Source: Romanomermis culicivorax
Taxonomy: Eukaryota; Nematoda; Enoplea; Mermithida; Mermithidae
Direction: 5' to 3'
Length of the DNA: 64,000 nucleotides
NCBI GenBank assembly: GCA_963922205.1
Contig: CAWUHX010000029.1
Location: 1,116,001-1,180,000, forward strand
Numbering within the stretch: the stretch's first letter is position 1; each line of letters opens with the position of its first letter. The position numbers and the translations under genes were made by a program. Under the pieces are notes generated by a model, which saw nothing but the letters and a program-made list of their open reading frames with translations, had not been told where the DNA came from and ran no database searches. Below, in pieces: positions 1-12,800 of this stretch.

Positions 1-722
1 TAATTGATTTAAAAAAGTATTAGATCAGGCGTGAGTATATTACAACAGTCCTTGATGAATATGAAACTGGATTGAATGACGATCAGCCAAGCATTACCCT
101 TTCTATTGTTGCTAACGTTAGTTTCACAAACAATCAATCGCAGAAATTTACATTGATAATACTAGGATCGTTTAACTATGTATAGTCTATTATTTCTAAG
201 TGAAGCTCCAAGCTCAAAGAGATGTTCATACGAAGCGCGTAAAGATGTTTATTTGTGTTTTTCGCAAATTGACTGTAGCAGGTTAGGCCTAACAAGTTGA
301 GCGAGCTGTACAGGATTTTCGCCCGCAAAAAAAATGTTTCTCTAGGTTCCAAGCCCCATCTTATAATAAATGGATTGTACTTCCTTTTTAAGTATGTAAG
401 TGATAAGTTCAACTACTTTAGAAAAGCGTTTCGAGTAAAATCTCTCAATCCCATACGAGTCGCATTTTTTCTCTCATTTCGTGGCAAATATAAAGAAATT
501 TCAATCTCAGAATCAAAAGCGTGTTTTAATTCGATTTTATTTTACGAAAGTACATAGCAGTTTTCATGACCGAAGTTTTAGCGGTTGTGCACGAATGGCC
601 ACAAGTCCTTCGTATGTTTTTTCCTTAAAATTTATTTGATCCACAGTGAAGAGGGTATGATCTGCTTCGTTCAACAATAGTTCTACAGAAAAAGCTCAAG
701 TCTGATGTCTGTCCTCTTTCAG
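1..722. other. Upstream intron, partial
   Basis: AT-rich sequence ending in a pyrimidine-rich acceptor (CCTCTTTCAG) just before the first recognisable exon. No segment resembles the coiled-coil exon that normally precedes it in KIF21, so that exon probably lies upstream. The open frames here give no recognisable protein. Confidence 0.6.
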
Positions 723-804
723 ATACCGATACAGAGGATGATAAAAGCAATTCCCGCTTCTCGAATGTGGTGCGCAAATATTTGGAAGAAATAGAAGAAT
801 TAAA
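723..804 (+). CDS. KIF21: KIF21 exon 1 in window
   Basis: Acceptor CTTTCAG, donor AA/GTAACG. It starts with two bases of a split codon. The peptide [19 protein letters not shown] is followed by YLEEIEELK, the conserved end of a stalk coiled coil in KIF21. It ends in phase 2 and joins the next exon through a Lys codon. Confidence 0.9.
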
Positions 805-3800
805 GTAACGGGCGTTACGGCATTGAAATGGATTGCAGAAATTCTGACAATTGGCCAAAATTAAGATTGCAAGTGTTTCCTGTCTATAAAATTGATGATT
901 AATCGTTGAGCTTTCAGCCTTTTGTAAAATTTCTCAATGTATCGTCCCGTTAGAGACGAATTATAGTTTCTATGTTCGTGCTCTGTTTACATTGTCTGAT
1001 TTAGAGCTCAATTGTGTGAATCCGAAGCAACTTGTGAAGTTGTTAGAAAAGAACTGTCGAGAGCAAAACGAACAATCCTTAAACCGACTGAAAACGTCTC
1101 AAATGGTATCGCCGATATATATCTGACGTCATCTTGCTATGCTGGCTGTGCCATTGATGGGATTTCATTAGAAGAAAAGTGGATGGATTTTAGTATAAAA
1201 GCACGAATATTTTCATAAGTATTTTATATATACTTTAGCGCTGAAAATTCTGACTTTATCGTGAACGCAAAACGTGAATTATCGAGCCTGAAAGCACAAA
1301 TCAAGTAGGATAAATACTTATTTGAAAGTGTTCATTTTAGATATGCTCACAAATCGCATGATTCCATTGGTATTGACGATATTCTTATTTCTCATTATTA
1401 TCTTTCGTTCTTAATGATTCGCTTTCTGCGAATAGTTCACCAATCTTCGAAATTCTAATTTCAGTCATTCGGATATGACGGCTTCCGCGGAAAGGTCCAT
1501 TCAATCTCAAATTATGTCGAATAGCTGTGGTAGCCATGACGGTAGTGACGATAATGCCGAGGATGACCAGACCGATTCGGATGAGACTGAAGGTGAGTTT
1601 GTTACAGACGGCTGTTCACTAATCGTCAGCCTGCCTAAAATTTGCTTGGTATGGAATAAAGACCTCACCCAGAAAGTGTCTGTATTTCAAGAAAGTGTTT
1701 GACTGCAGCCCAACCAAATCCTGAATAGTGACTTTTCAAGGTGAGCAAGATTCAAATTTGCAGAAAATTTCTATATTGCAGAAAATTGGGCATCAATTAT
1801 TATGTATATTTTATGTCATAGAAGTTCGTTCAAAAATATCATTTAGAATTAACGGGGCCCCGAGGTCGGGAGGGGGGTCAGGCGGCTTTTTTTGGGCCGG
1901 GGTCACTGATACCCAAAATTTAAAGGGAAGAATCCCTGAAGGAAAATAATTCAATTTTTCGCCAAAAAAGTCCAAAAACGGTTCAAAAAGTAGTAATTTT
2001 TGTCTGAAAAAACTGCAGAAAATGTGTTTATGGCGCGAAGCGCCGGTAAAATTGAAGTTTTTGAGCATTTTTTGTTCAAAAATTGATATTGTTCATTAAA
2101 AAACTTACATTTTATGATATTTTTCCGACGAAAAGTATGGGGGTCCCTATAACTACCATATGATTGGAAAATCCTGTGGGTCGCCCAATAGCCAGCTATG
2201 TAGCGGACGATTTCTGGGGGTTCCTCCAATTAGATGTATGTTTAGAATAGCGCATCGCTATTTTTGACAATTTGGTCAAACTTTATTTGACCTCCCCAAG
2301 ATTGTCTTCTTTCGCTAATATGCATGTGTCAGCATTACATAAACAGCCGAAATTCTAGAGTTGAAGAGGCAGAAAGTTTTCATGTGTGTGTGTGTGCAGA
2401 ATTAGCAGCATGCTCATTTATCAGAAATATAAACCAATTTAATGAAAATTTTGAAGCAAAACGTTTTTTATTCTAATTTTTTGGTTGTCTTTTGCTAATA
2501 TTAACCACTTGCGTCACGGAACTATTGTTTGATCTATAATTTTCGGAAAAACCGCCAAAATTTCAAAACTATATGCTAATTCCTTGTCAAATCAATTGTC
2601 CATCATTTTAATTTTTCGGAACGACTCATGATTACCCCTTTTATTGTCTTATCTGTCAGGAAGCCGCCAAAATTTGGCCGATTTGCAGAATGAGATTAAT
2701 CTGAAAGAACAATTAATTGAACAGCTGGAATCTAGTCAAAAACGTTTGCACGCTATGAAACAACAATACGACGAAAAGTTGGCTTTATTATTACGCAAGA
2801 TACACGAGACGGAAGCTGAAAGGGACAAAGCGTTGTCTGCTTTTGGTAAGCAAGTTTACAGACATTTGGAATTACACCTAGTATTCATTTTCTTTTTCAT
2901 ATATTCAAATAGATGCATTACTAGTAGCCTTTTCAATATTTCTTTACACTCTTGTTGAAAGCCATAGAATAGATAAAGTTAGATTTTCATGATGATCGAC
3001 CGCTACTAGTCGCTTAACTGCGTTGGGATTGTCTTTTGAATATATGAAGAAGAAACACCCATTCGCAATCTCAAAGTTGTACATTGAGATGAAAGTTCTT
3101 ACAAAACGTCAGCGTATTGTTCTCAATAGCTACAAAATATTTGTTTGTACAGTTAATAACTCGTGAGTAGCTATACAAACGTTTTGTTCCAAGTATCAAT
3201 TATATTTCATTGTGTGTGGGCTATCTGTTCGTAATTTCCGCTCCGAATCATAACAGAATTTTATATCGTTTGAATATCTTTGCAAGTATTTATACCTAGA
3301 AAACGGATGTAAATTCCAGATTTTTTTAACGCTTATAAATCATTAGAAGTACCTGTTAATTTCGGTATACAGAATTTATGGTGTAATTTCAGTTATCTAA
3401 TGTCGGTATTTTCTTTGATGCGTATTTTTATAGAAAATCGGATGCAAAATCAAGTTACAACATCGGCTGCTCAAAAATTAAAAATCGACTATGAGGAAAA
3501 ATTGATCAAAATGCGTTCGGAATTGAATAGGCTAAAATCAGTGACCAAGGAACACGAGAGATTAATCAAGCAACAACGAGAAAATAATAGGAGGCTTAAT
3601 CGGCTGCAGGAAGATGTATCGGAGATGAAAAATATAAAAGTAAGTCATTATTTGAAACTTTTCGTTCGTATACTATAATTTTCGAATGTTTAAAATGAAC
3701 GTGCAGTTTATTTCGTCTGAGATCTTGTTTAAAATTTTATAAAATGTTTTGTTTTTCATTAACTGAAATTTTTGCGTTTGGAACTAAATACGCATTGATG

Positions 3801-6800
3801 GAAAACGTTCTTTAGAACCACTTACTGGCCGAGAAGTTTGATAAGTGAATAATCTTTCTCTATGAAGAAAAGTGCGGCATTTTCGGTCATTTTTGTTATA
3901 CGAATTAAACATCACGAGTTTCAACCATGAGTTTCAAAATTTTCTACGAGTAATGGCTATACATGCATGTGGGGGGTTTGGTGGAGTATTGACCCTCAGC
4001 AGATTCTTGCTGACCCCCAACAGATTTGACCTCCCAGTAATGAGTGAGAAGGTAACGAAGGAAAATGAGCAAGGGGGAAGAATCAAAGAGTCAAGGAAGT
4101 CATAAAAATGAAAATGATGCTGTAGTTTAACAATTTTTCTGAACATAGGATACTTGATTCCAAAGAAGTAATTTTGAAATTTTAAAAAGTTGTGTCTTAG
4201 CAAATAATTCCAGATATTTGACTAATATAAGTTGAAGAATTTGCTGCTTGAGTGTTAGAAAACCTTTCTCTTCTTTATTAAGAACGAAAAAAAACTGTTA
4301 TCCCACCCCCTGCCCTGCCTGACCTGCAGCAGAATTTCTATGCTGTGCATGTATGGTAATAGCTGATAAGTTTACAAATATTACTTTTTATATGTTTCCC
4401 GTGGAGTAAGAATTGCTGCCCAGGTTTTTTTCAGATGAGACAGATTTCAAAACTTATATTTATAAATATAAGTTAAAAATTTTATATAAAATATATCCGC
4501 CGATAAATTTGAACTAAAATTTCTTCACTTAAAATTTGCTTAGTTCTCAATGCAATTCGAATTATTATTCATATCCGTCATTTTTAGGTTTCCTTGATGA
4601 AGAAAATCAAAGAGGACGCCAGGAAAACTCGGGATATCGAATTAAAGCGAGCTAAGGAAGCTGCGCAATATCAAAAAGATGTCAGACGTCGCGACATTGA
4701 ATTGCGAACGTTAAAAATCGAGAAAGAAAAACGCGAAGCCATACTGAAACGGAAACAAGATGAAATTCGTGCATTGAGGCACGTACAAACTTTTTCAGCT
4801 AGTTCGAAAAGACGCCTGGGAACAGCCGTAAACGATTCCGAAGCTACATCAAAAATGAAGAATTATAATAATAATATTTTTTCGCCCAAAACGGCTAAGC
4901 AGCGTTTGTCGCTCATAGAGAAAAATGTAAGCAGAATTTTCCCTTTCAGCGGAGAACAAATTATACTTTCCATTGATGATAGCATGGAGGTTTTCTGACG
5001 AATTTGCTCCAAGTTATACAAGTTGAATCTTCACAAAAAAAAACCGTTTCCAGTGTCGTAAATAACACTTTCGTTAAGGATTAACAGTCTTTTCTGATTC
5101 TGGCATTCCTTATTTCTCTCTGTTTCAGATTTTTTTCTACAAACCATATCATTCTATAGATATTTGCCGAAATTCGCAAGAAACAAATAGTCGTTCAAAT
5201 GGAACAAGAATTGTCGCGATTGCTTCAAGTTAGTCAGAGTATTATGTTTTCATCGATTTTACCATCGTTTCACTCTCTCCTTCATGTATAGGTTGGTCCA
5301 ACCAAAAGTGGTCTACCTAAAGAACATGAAGTACCTCAGCCAGTTGATCTGAAGCAGTGTTTTTTCCGCTCAGTGCGGACTTTTTGGGCTCATGCGAAAA
5401 TTTTTTGGGGAGTTTTTTGCACGGAACGGAAACCTTTTTAAATATTTTTAGTAGTTTTTAATGGCCGTGCGCAAGGTTCTTTTAGCACGAGTCCCATTAG
5501 CATATGTGCCAATAAAAAAATATTTCATTAGCAGTTAGCATGGTTGACAAACTTCGTTGGTTTGAAACTAATGTGGGAGTTTTTCGAGTCGGTCGATCGA
5601 TCTACGAAATAATGCTTGATGTTGGTACTTTCAAAAGAAATTTGAACGAAAAAGAAATCATTCAAGATGAATTTTTCATTTTGTGGAAGTTGTGGAATAA
5701 ATGTTAGAAAATACCGATTTTTGATTTTTTACCACAATTTTCTTTGATATCTCCCATCTAATTTTCTCCTCAAACTTTTCTTGATAATTTCTCATTTCCA
5801 GTCATTAGCACGCATTTTAGCGTCTGAAATTTTTATTAGCACAGCTTTGATTTCATTGGCTTCGTGCTAAATAAAGAACCTTGATCTTGTGATAATTTTT
5901 CTGATTGATTTCTGCAAGGTGCGGAATGGCTGATACAGAAAAAACCCCGGGCTAAAGTATTCGGTTTTTGTTCTGAGAGCCTACGTACAGTCTATTTTTT
6001 TTCAAATGTGCCTCGGCGCACAGAAAGACATTCCATGCGAATGATAAACAACCTGCGTATTATTGACACCTTTTTCAAGTTGACTGCAGCAGTCAGGTAA
6101 ACAGACAGCGAAAAAAATTTCGTCCTACGATGCAGGTTCATTGCCTACTCACTGGTTTCTATGAATTGTTTTGCTTTCAGAGGCGCATTTAACATGAATA
6201 TACTCACCTTTAAATTGTATATCTATTATCTATAGTCACAGTACTCATTCACCGTAGACCACTGCTTTTTATTCCAATTTCTACTTCATTATTCAAAAAT
6301 TAAGTAATCAGGAGTACTCGGCGATTTCATTGTAAGCCTATTGTAAAATGCTTAACCACAAATGAAAAGTGAATGGACTTGAGAGTGAACGTCTGATCAA
6401 TGCGTTACAATTGTTAAGCTTGATAATCTTAAGCAGAATACATTTTCCAGTAAAATTTGTACTTTTCTAAAATTTTCAATATTTCTTTAACTGTGGCAGT
6501 AGGATCCGAAATCTATTTGAAACCTAATAAAATAAAATCAAACCTCCTAGATAGTGTTTTGGTCTCTTCAAGCACCGTTTTGTACAGATTTTATTTGTGC
6601 TGTTTTACTCAACTGTATCATTTCAGCCATTGAGTCGATTCAGCCATTCAAATGTACATATATTCATAAATGTGTACATTTGCGTTGAATTAAGATCAGA
6701 AATTACTTATCAATAAGTTCAGATGAGAGAATTAGAGAAATGCTTTAGGATGTGCGTGAGGAATTTATCAGGAAAAGCAGCTTTTTGATTTCAAAAAATT

Positions 6801-9800
6801 TAGGAGGGTGTGGATCAGACTACCCCATAGGGAGGGGTATGAGGGGGTATTACCCCCACCTAACGTCCTAAAAAATCACTGGTAACCTAATTCTGAGACA
6901 AAATCACATGCTTAGTGGACATTTAGCTACACTACCCGAGAAAATTTTCAATTTTACCCCTACCTTAAAAATCTGCCCTTGGGGACCTCTGGTGTGGATC
7001 AGAGTTTTTTAGCACGACTCCCATTAGCATTCGTGCTGATGAAAAAATATTTCATCAGCACAGTCAGCGCAGTCAACAAATGTTACCTTGTTGGTGTCAA
7101 ACTAATGTGTGAGTTTGTCATTTATGAAAACATGCTTTTATTGTATAAACTCATGATACTAGATACTTTTATTGTATTAACATTCATGTACTTATAAAAG
7201 GATTAAGACTCTCATCTGATTCTAATTAAATCAGCTCATTCTTACATTCACTTAATTAATTGACCGAAAACTAAATATTCAGTAGTTAGTCTGACAGTAA
7301 TACTTTTGGGAATTGCTAAATTCACGTTCTGTTTGGATGATAGCTTACATGTTTTCATAGTATCTAGAACTGCACTTCAACTTCAATACAGGTTCTAGAT
7401 CGATTTTTTCAGAAAAAGTACAATTATATTTGTTACTAACTATTACTGATTTGACTAAACTTCATCATATGTCAAAACAGCTATTTTCAAATTACCTAAG
7501 TAGTGTCCAAGATGTAAGAGCCGAAGCGAATTTAGATTTGAGTCACCAGGGTTCATACACAACCTGGAAAACACAGGAAATTTTGTGGGAAAATAAATAT
7601 TTTGTGTTGAAAAGTAGAGGATAATCGTCAAATTTTTTCGCCGCGCTGTTTTCCTTTTCGCAGCGAGTTTTCTTATTCGACTATGCACATTGAAAGTGAA
7701 ATTGCGTTAAATCATCGGGTATTTGAGATGGTTTTTTAAGTTTTTCAACTTCAACTCTTAATTTAGCCTTTAAATTATTATGTCAAAGTCAACGTTTCAA
7801 TTGGATTGTAAGGGTAATATTCGAGAAAACATTCAAACTCCTCATTTATGCCAGAAAATTGGAGACTAATCAACAAAGTGTTTTCGGCTATATAGAGCAT
7901 TCATATTTGTGAGCGAAAAAAATCTAAAAACTCTGAGTAACTCCTAAAAATTTAGGGGCACAAGCCAACATGGCTTATAAAAATTAGAGCCTAACGACCC
8001 TTTTGATTGGGTGAGTTTCCTGTCCGGAGATGCATTCTTATGCGTTTTTAAGAAAACATATCGAAAATTTTCCGGCGCTTCGCGCCGGATTCCAAATCAC
8101 TTATGATTCTTGTTATCATTTCTGTTGTGCGGTTGGAAAATGTCGGCCTAGCTTACGCTGGCTTATAGCTTTTAAACATCAGCATGTTATGGATGAATGT
8201 TTGACCTTGTATTGTTTTTTCACATATTTGACTAAAACCTGGATTTTTCTAGATTATTTCCACAAAAATCATTTTGGTTCTTTAGAATTTTCGACTTTCG
8301 TGAAGATAACTTTTTGCATTGGGAAAATGATTAAGCGTGGGACAATAGCAGAGGTTCTTCTGTCTGAAAAAGTCATTCAATTCATTGTTGCTTGCCTAAT
8401 TTTTGAATTTTAGTTTGCCTGACTGAAAACATGTTGAATTCATTGAAAAATTAGACTTTTCAGGCAGGAAATAGATATTAAAAATAGTCATTTTCCAATG
8501 ATATAGAATATCAAAATCCAAATTTTTTTTCGATGCTCTGCACCGCATTAATTACCGATCGATATCCGAGCCCAAAGTAAAATATCTATCACACTTTTTT
8601 ATGGTTTATACCAGTGTTTTTTTGCACTGTGCAAAACTTTTTCCGCTCGTGCAAAACTTTTTTCCAGATTTTTTGCACCTGGCAAAAAAATATTTATTAA
8701 GTGTGAAAAAAATTTGGTGTTTTCATATAAAAAAGATTCATTTTGGTGCATTTTAGTAGGTGCAAATCTCAAAATTTTCCGGCGCTTCGCGCCGGTTATA
8801 ACTTTAATAAGCATTAATATTTATTTCCTAGCTCAGGTGCAGCTTCTAGCATGTCTACCTTCACTTATCACTTAATGTATTTTCATCATCCTAAACGTAT
8901 TATCTCATGTTTAATTGGTAACCTTCAATATTTTATCTTGATATATAATGAAGATTCACATTTTTTCCTTGACACATTTTTTGAGAAGGATCAATACGTC
9001 AAGTCTGTAAACTTTTTGAAGCGATTGATCCTTTCTTAACGTAAAATCAATTCAAAAGTTGTATGGAAGTAGTTTTCGGACATTTCTACTCTTCTTACTC
9101 ATATCATTTCGGCCAAGTTCATGAGAGTTTACAAATAAATTACTGGTTTTAAAATATTTCAAATACAAAATTTCTAGAAAGTACGAATTTCGAAGAGAAA
9201 ATTCGAATGTAATTCTTCAAATAAATGTTCGGAAGATTGATTTTCTAGTGTCGCTGAATGTCAATACCCAAAAAATTTTTCCGGCGCTTCGCGCCGAAAA
9301 CATTACTATCTTTTTTGGGCTCTCACTTGTCATCAAGAGGACCTAACCGTCGATTTTTTTTTTTTTTTTTTTTGATATTGCTTTTATTCGGAATAATTAC
9401 ATACAATACGACATAAAGTATTTAGTACACACGCAAAGGAAAAAGAAAAACATATTCATAGTACTACTTACCCTTGAGGCTAGGGGATGGCTCTATGGCC
9501 GTTTTGATTTGTTGAGTTGATTTTCATTTTTATGACATCACGAGTTCCAGGATAGATTTTTCTGCTTCATAGGCATGACGATCCAAAAGCTTTAGGAAGC
9601 AGCTGAGGTCATTTTTAAAGTGTTTAAAGGATAATTGCTTTGTTGTATTTGCAACTTTGTATATGTGAAATTTTGTAAAGATTATCAGAATATTTATGAC
9701 GTTTGACATTATATTTTTTTCTGCCAGTTTGGTTCCCAAGATTATGTCATTTTTTTCGAATCTGAAATTTGGTTCTACAAACTTTCTTACAGCATGTTCT

Positions 9801-12800
9801 ACATCATTCCAAAATATTTTTACTACGGGACATTCTACAAATATGTGTAGTATATCTGCTTTTTCGTCACAGTGTTGGCATTTGTCCGATACCTGTATTT
9901 TATATTTTGTAAGCAGGTAAGGGGTAATCAGAATGTTGTGGAGAATTCTAAACTGGAATTGCTTATATTTGTTGCCAACTTTGAGTGTGCTCAGAATTTT
10001 CCAAGATTCGTCAAAATCTCTTCCTGCCGGGAGTTGTAGTTTCTTTTCCCAAGCTAGTTCGCCTTTTGGGATATTTTGTTTCGCTTCAATCATATGCTTT
10101 TTTGCTTTATCTAGGTCATTAATGTTGAAGGATTGTATGTTGTATTCAAATTCACTCCATAATGTTTGATATCTGCTTAGAAGCTGTTTCCATTTTTTAG
10201 GTATGGCACAAATTACTTTAGCACAGGCTTTTTTTCATCAAAAATTTACAGGCCAAATGGCTCCTAGACCTAAATTTTTAGGAGCCAAACAGACATTTTT
10301 AGGGGCCATAAATAATCAATGCACACTTTTGATAAAAATTAATGCATTATATAATTCGTATAGTTTGATTGTATTTAATCCAAATTTACTTGTATCACAG
10401 ATAGGGCAAATTTTTTGAATTCACTTTTAAAACGGAACTCATCAAAAAAGTATATTTTCAGTCAAAACACGACACGTTTATTCATTACGTTTATTAGCAA
10501 AATCACCAGTTTTATATCGCGTTTCTTTAGCCCATATTTTGTAAGCACTTTCGAAATCAAAATTATTACAATTGCTGTGGCATTTCTGCTAACGCATCAA
10601 CACATCCAAATGTTCAGCCTGATTTGATGATCGATGAAAAATCTAATTTTGCTATTTGATTTCTTGATCGAGTAAGACCTTACTGTTGTTCGCGACCGAG
10701 TTTTCGTCTTTAATCTGTTCACTAGAGAAAAACAACTAAAATTCGGTTAAACTTCAGCTGAATTTTTCGGAGCCAAATTGGCTCCTTGAAGTGAAATTTT
10801 AGGAGCCATTTTCGAACTTTTAGGGAGCCCAGGCTCCTAAAATGACTAAAAAAAAGCCTGCTTTAGCATAGTCCATCCAGCTAATTTTGACTCCTTCATT
10901 CTTTAATTTCTCATAGGTTTTGATGGACCATCCATCTTCCAACCAATAATATAAATAGTTAAATTTCGTTCCTTGTATATTTGGTAAGAAGATGGATTTC
11001 TTGTCTATTAACACGCATCTGTTGTTGTTTATTCTTTGTAGAATTACTTCAGCAGGTGAAGTAATCTCGAGCGTATTGCTAATGGGAATGTATTGAAGAG
11101 TGTCAAGTACCTCCGTGTAGAAGGGTGACAGGTATATTTTCAATTTGCTTGTGGAGAAATTCGACTGAATCAGTTCTGCCAATCCTCCCACCTTTGCCAA
11201 CTCACATGTTCCTAACCTACTCCACTTACCAGGATGATTTACTAGCCTCTTGATCCATTTTGATTTGAGAGCTGTGACGGAAATTTGCACATCTGGCATC
11301 TTTATACCACCATTTTCATAGCTCTGTATCATTACTGCGGATTTTATTTTCGGTTTCGATCCATTCCACATGAAGTTCTGCTGCATTTTTTTCAGTTCTC
11401 TTACAATTTCCTTACTCACTGGCAGATTTATGAAATCGTAGTTTAATGTGGACATTATTAAGTAATTCCACACTGTGACTTTTCCAAAGAATGTTAATCC
11501 TCGGGTCTTCCATATTTCGCATTTTCTCTGACATTTCGTGATTTTTTCACCAAAATTTTTCATGTTCATGAGCTCGTCATTGTAGGAGAAGTGTATACCC
11601 AGTATTTTTAGCACATCTTTGACAGGGCATTCACATAAAGTTGTTTCTCTGCTGCGATTGTCTCCTAATCCCAATACTTGTGTCTTGTCCAGATTTACCA
11701 TCAAACCTGAAACGTCAGCAAATTCGTTCAATATTGAGATAGCATTTTCCATGTCTTTTCCATCTTCAACTAGAATTGTAGTGTCATCAGCATACATCGA
11801 AACTTTATGATTTTCACCTTTAATTTCCAACCTTTTATATTCTTTAGATTCACGTAGATTTATAGCTAAAAGTTCCATTGCACATATGAAGATGTATGGT
11901 GAGAGAGGACATCCTTGACGGACACCTCTTTGCAGTTTGAATCGCTTGGTTGAGAAACCTGCATTTTGTACTACTGCTTCAGCTCCATTATATAGTGTAT
12001 TTATCCAATTGCAGAATTTCTCGCCGAAATTGAATTTCCTCAATGAATTAATCATGAAGTTCCAATCTAATGAATCAAATGCTTTTTCTATATCAAGAGA
12101 AACCAGATAGCCCGCTTTTCCTGTTTTTTTACAGTGGTCAATAATATCCAGTATGTATCTTATATTTTCACCAATATATCTGTCTGGCATGAAACCTTTT
12201 TGATCTTCATGTATGATTTTGGCTAATGTCTTTTTTAGTCTAATTGCCAGTACTTTTGCTAGAATTTTATAGTCCACATTCAACAGAGATATTGGACGCC
12301 AGTTGGCCACATCACCTAGGTCTTTCCCAGGTTTCGGAATTAGTGTTATTATACTTCTTCTCTGGGAATCACCCAGAACTCCATTTTCAAGACCATAGTT
12401 TAAGGATTGCATTAAAGGCACTCTTACCAACTCCCAATATGTTTTATAGAATTCTACTGTAAGGCCATCATCTCCAGGAGACTTGCCATTTTTCATGCTT
12501 TGAACCACTTCATGATACTTTACAGTACTTATGTCTCTTTCGACATATTCTTTGGTCTCATTTGTTATCTGCTCGTATTTATGTTTTGCTGTTTTTTTGA
12601 AAAAATTCTCCTGAACGACTTGGGCAATATTTCTTTTTTGATACAGTTTACTGTAAAAACCATGTAATCTATTCATTATTTCTAGAGGAACTGTCGTAAG
12701 GTTTCCTTGTGCATCTTGTAAACTACTTATGTGTTTTTTATTATAGTTTCTTTTCTCCATGTTCAAGAAATATTTGTTTGGCTTTTCTCCTTTTAGATTT

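Noticed and set aside
297-557. 86-codon + strand frame
   Set aside because: No similarity to the KIF21 exon expected here, no good splice borders, AT-driven composition.
8030-8413. 127-codon + strand frame
   Set aside because: Lies inside a non-autonomous repeat and starts over the GC hairpin. Composition is like translated AT-rich DNA.
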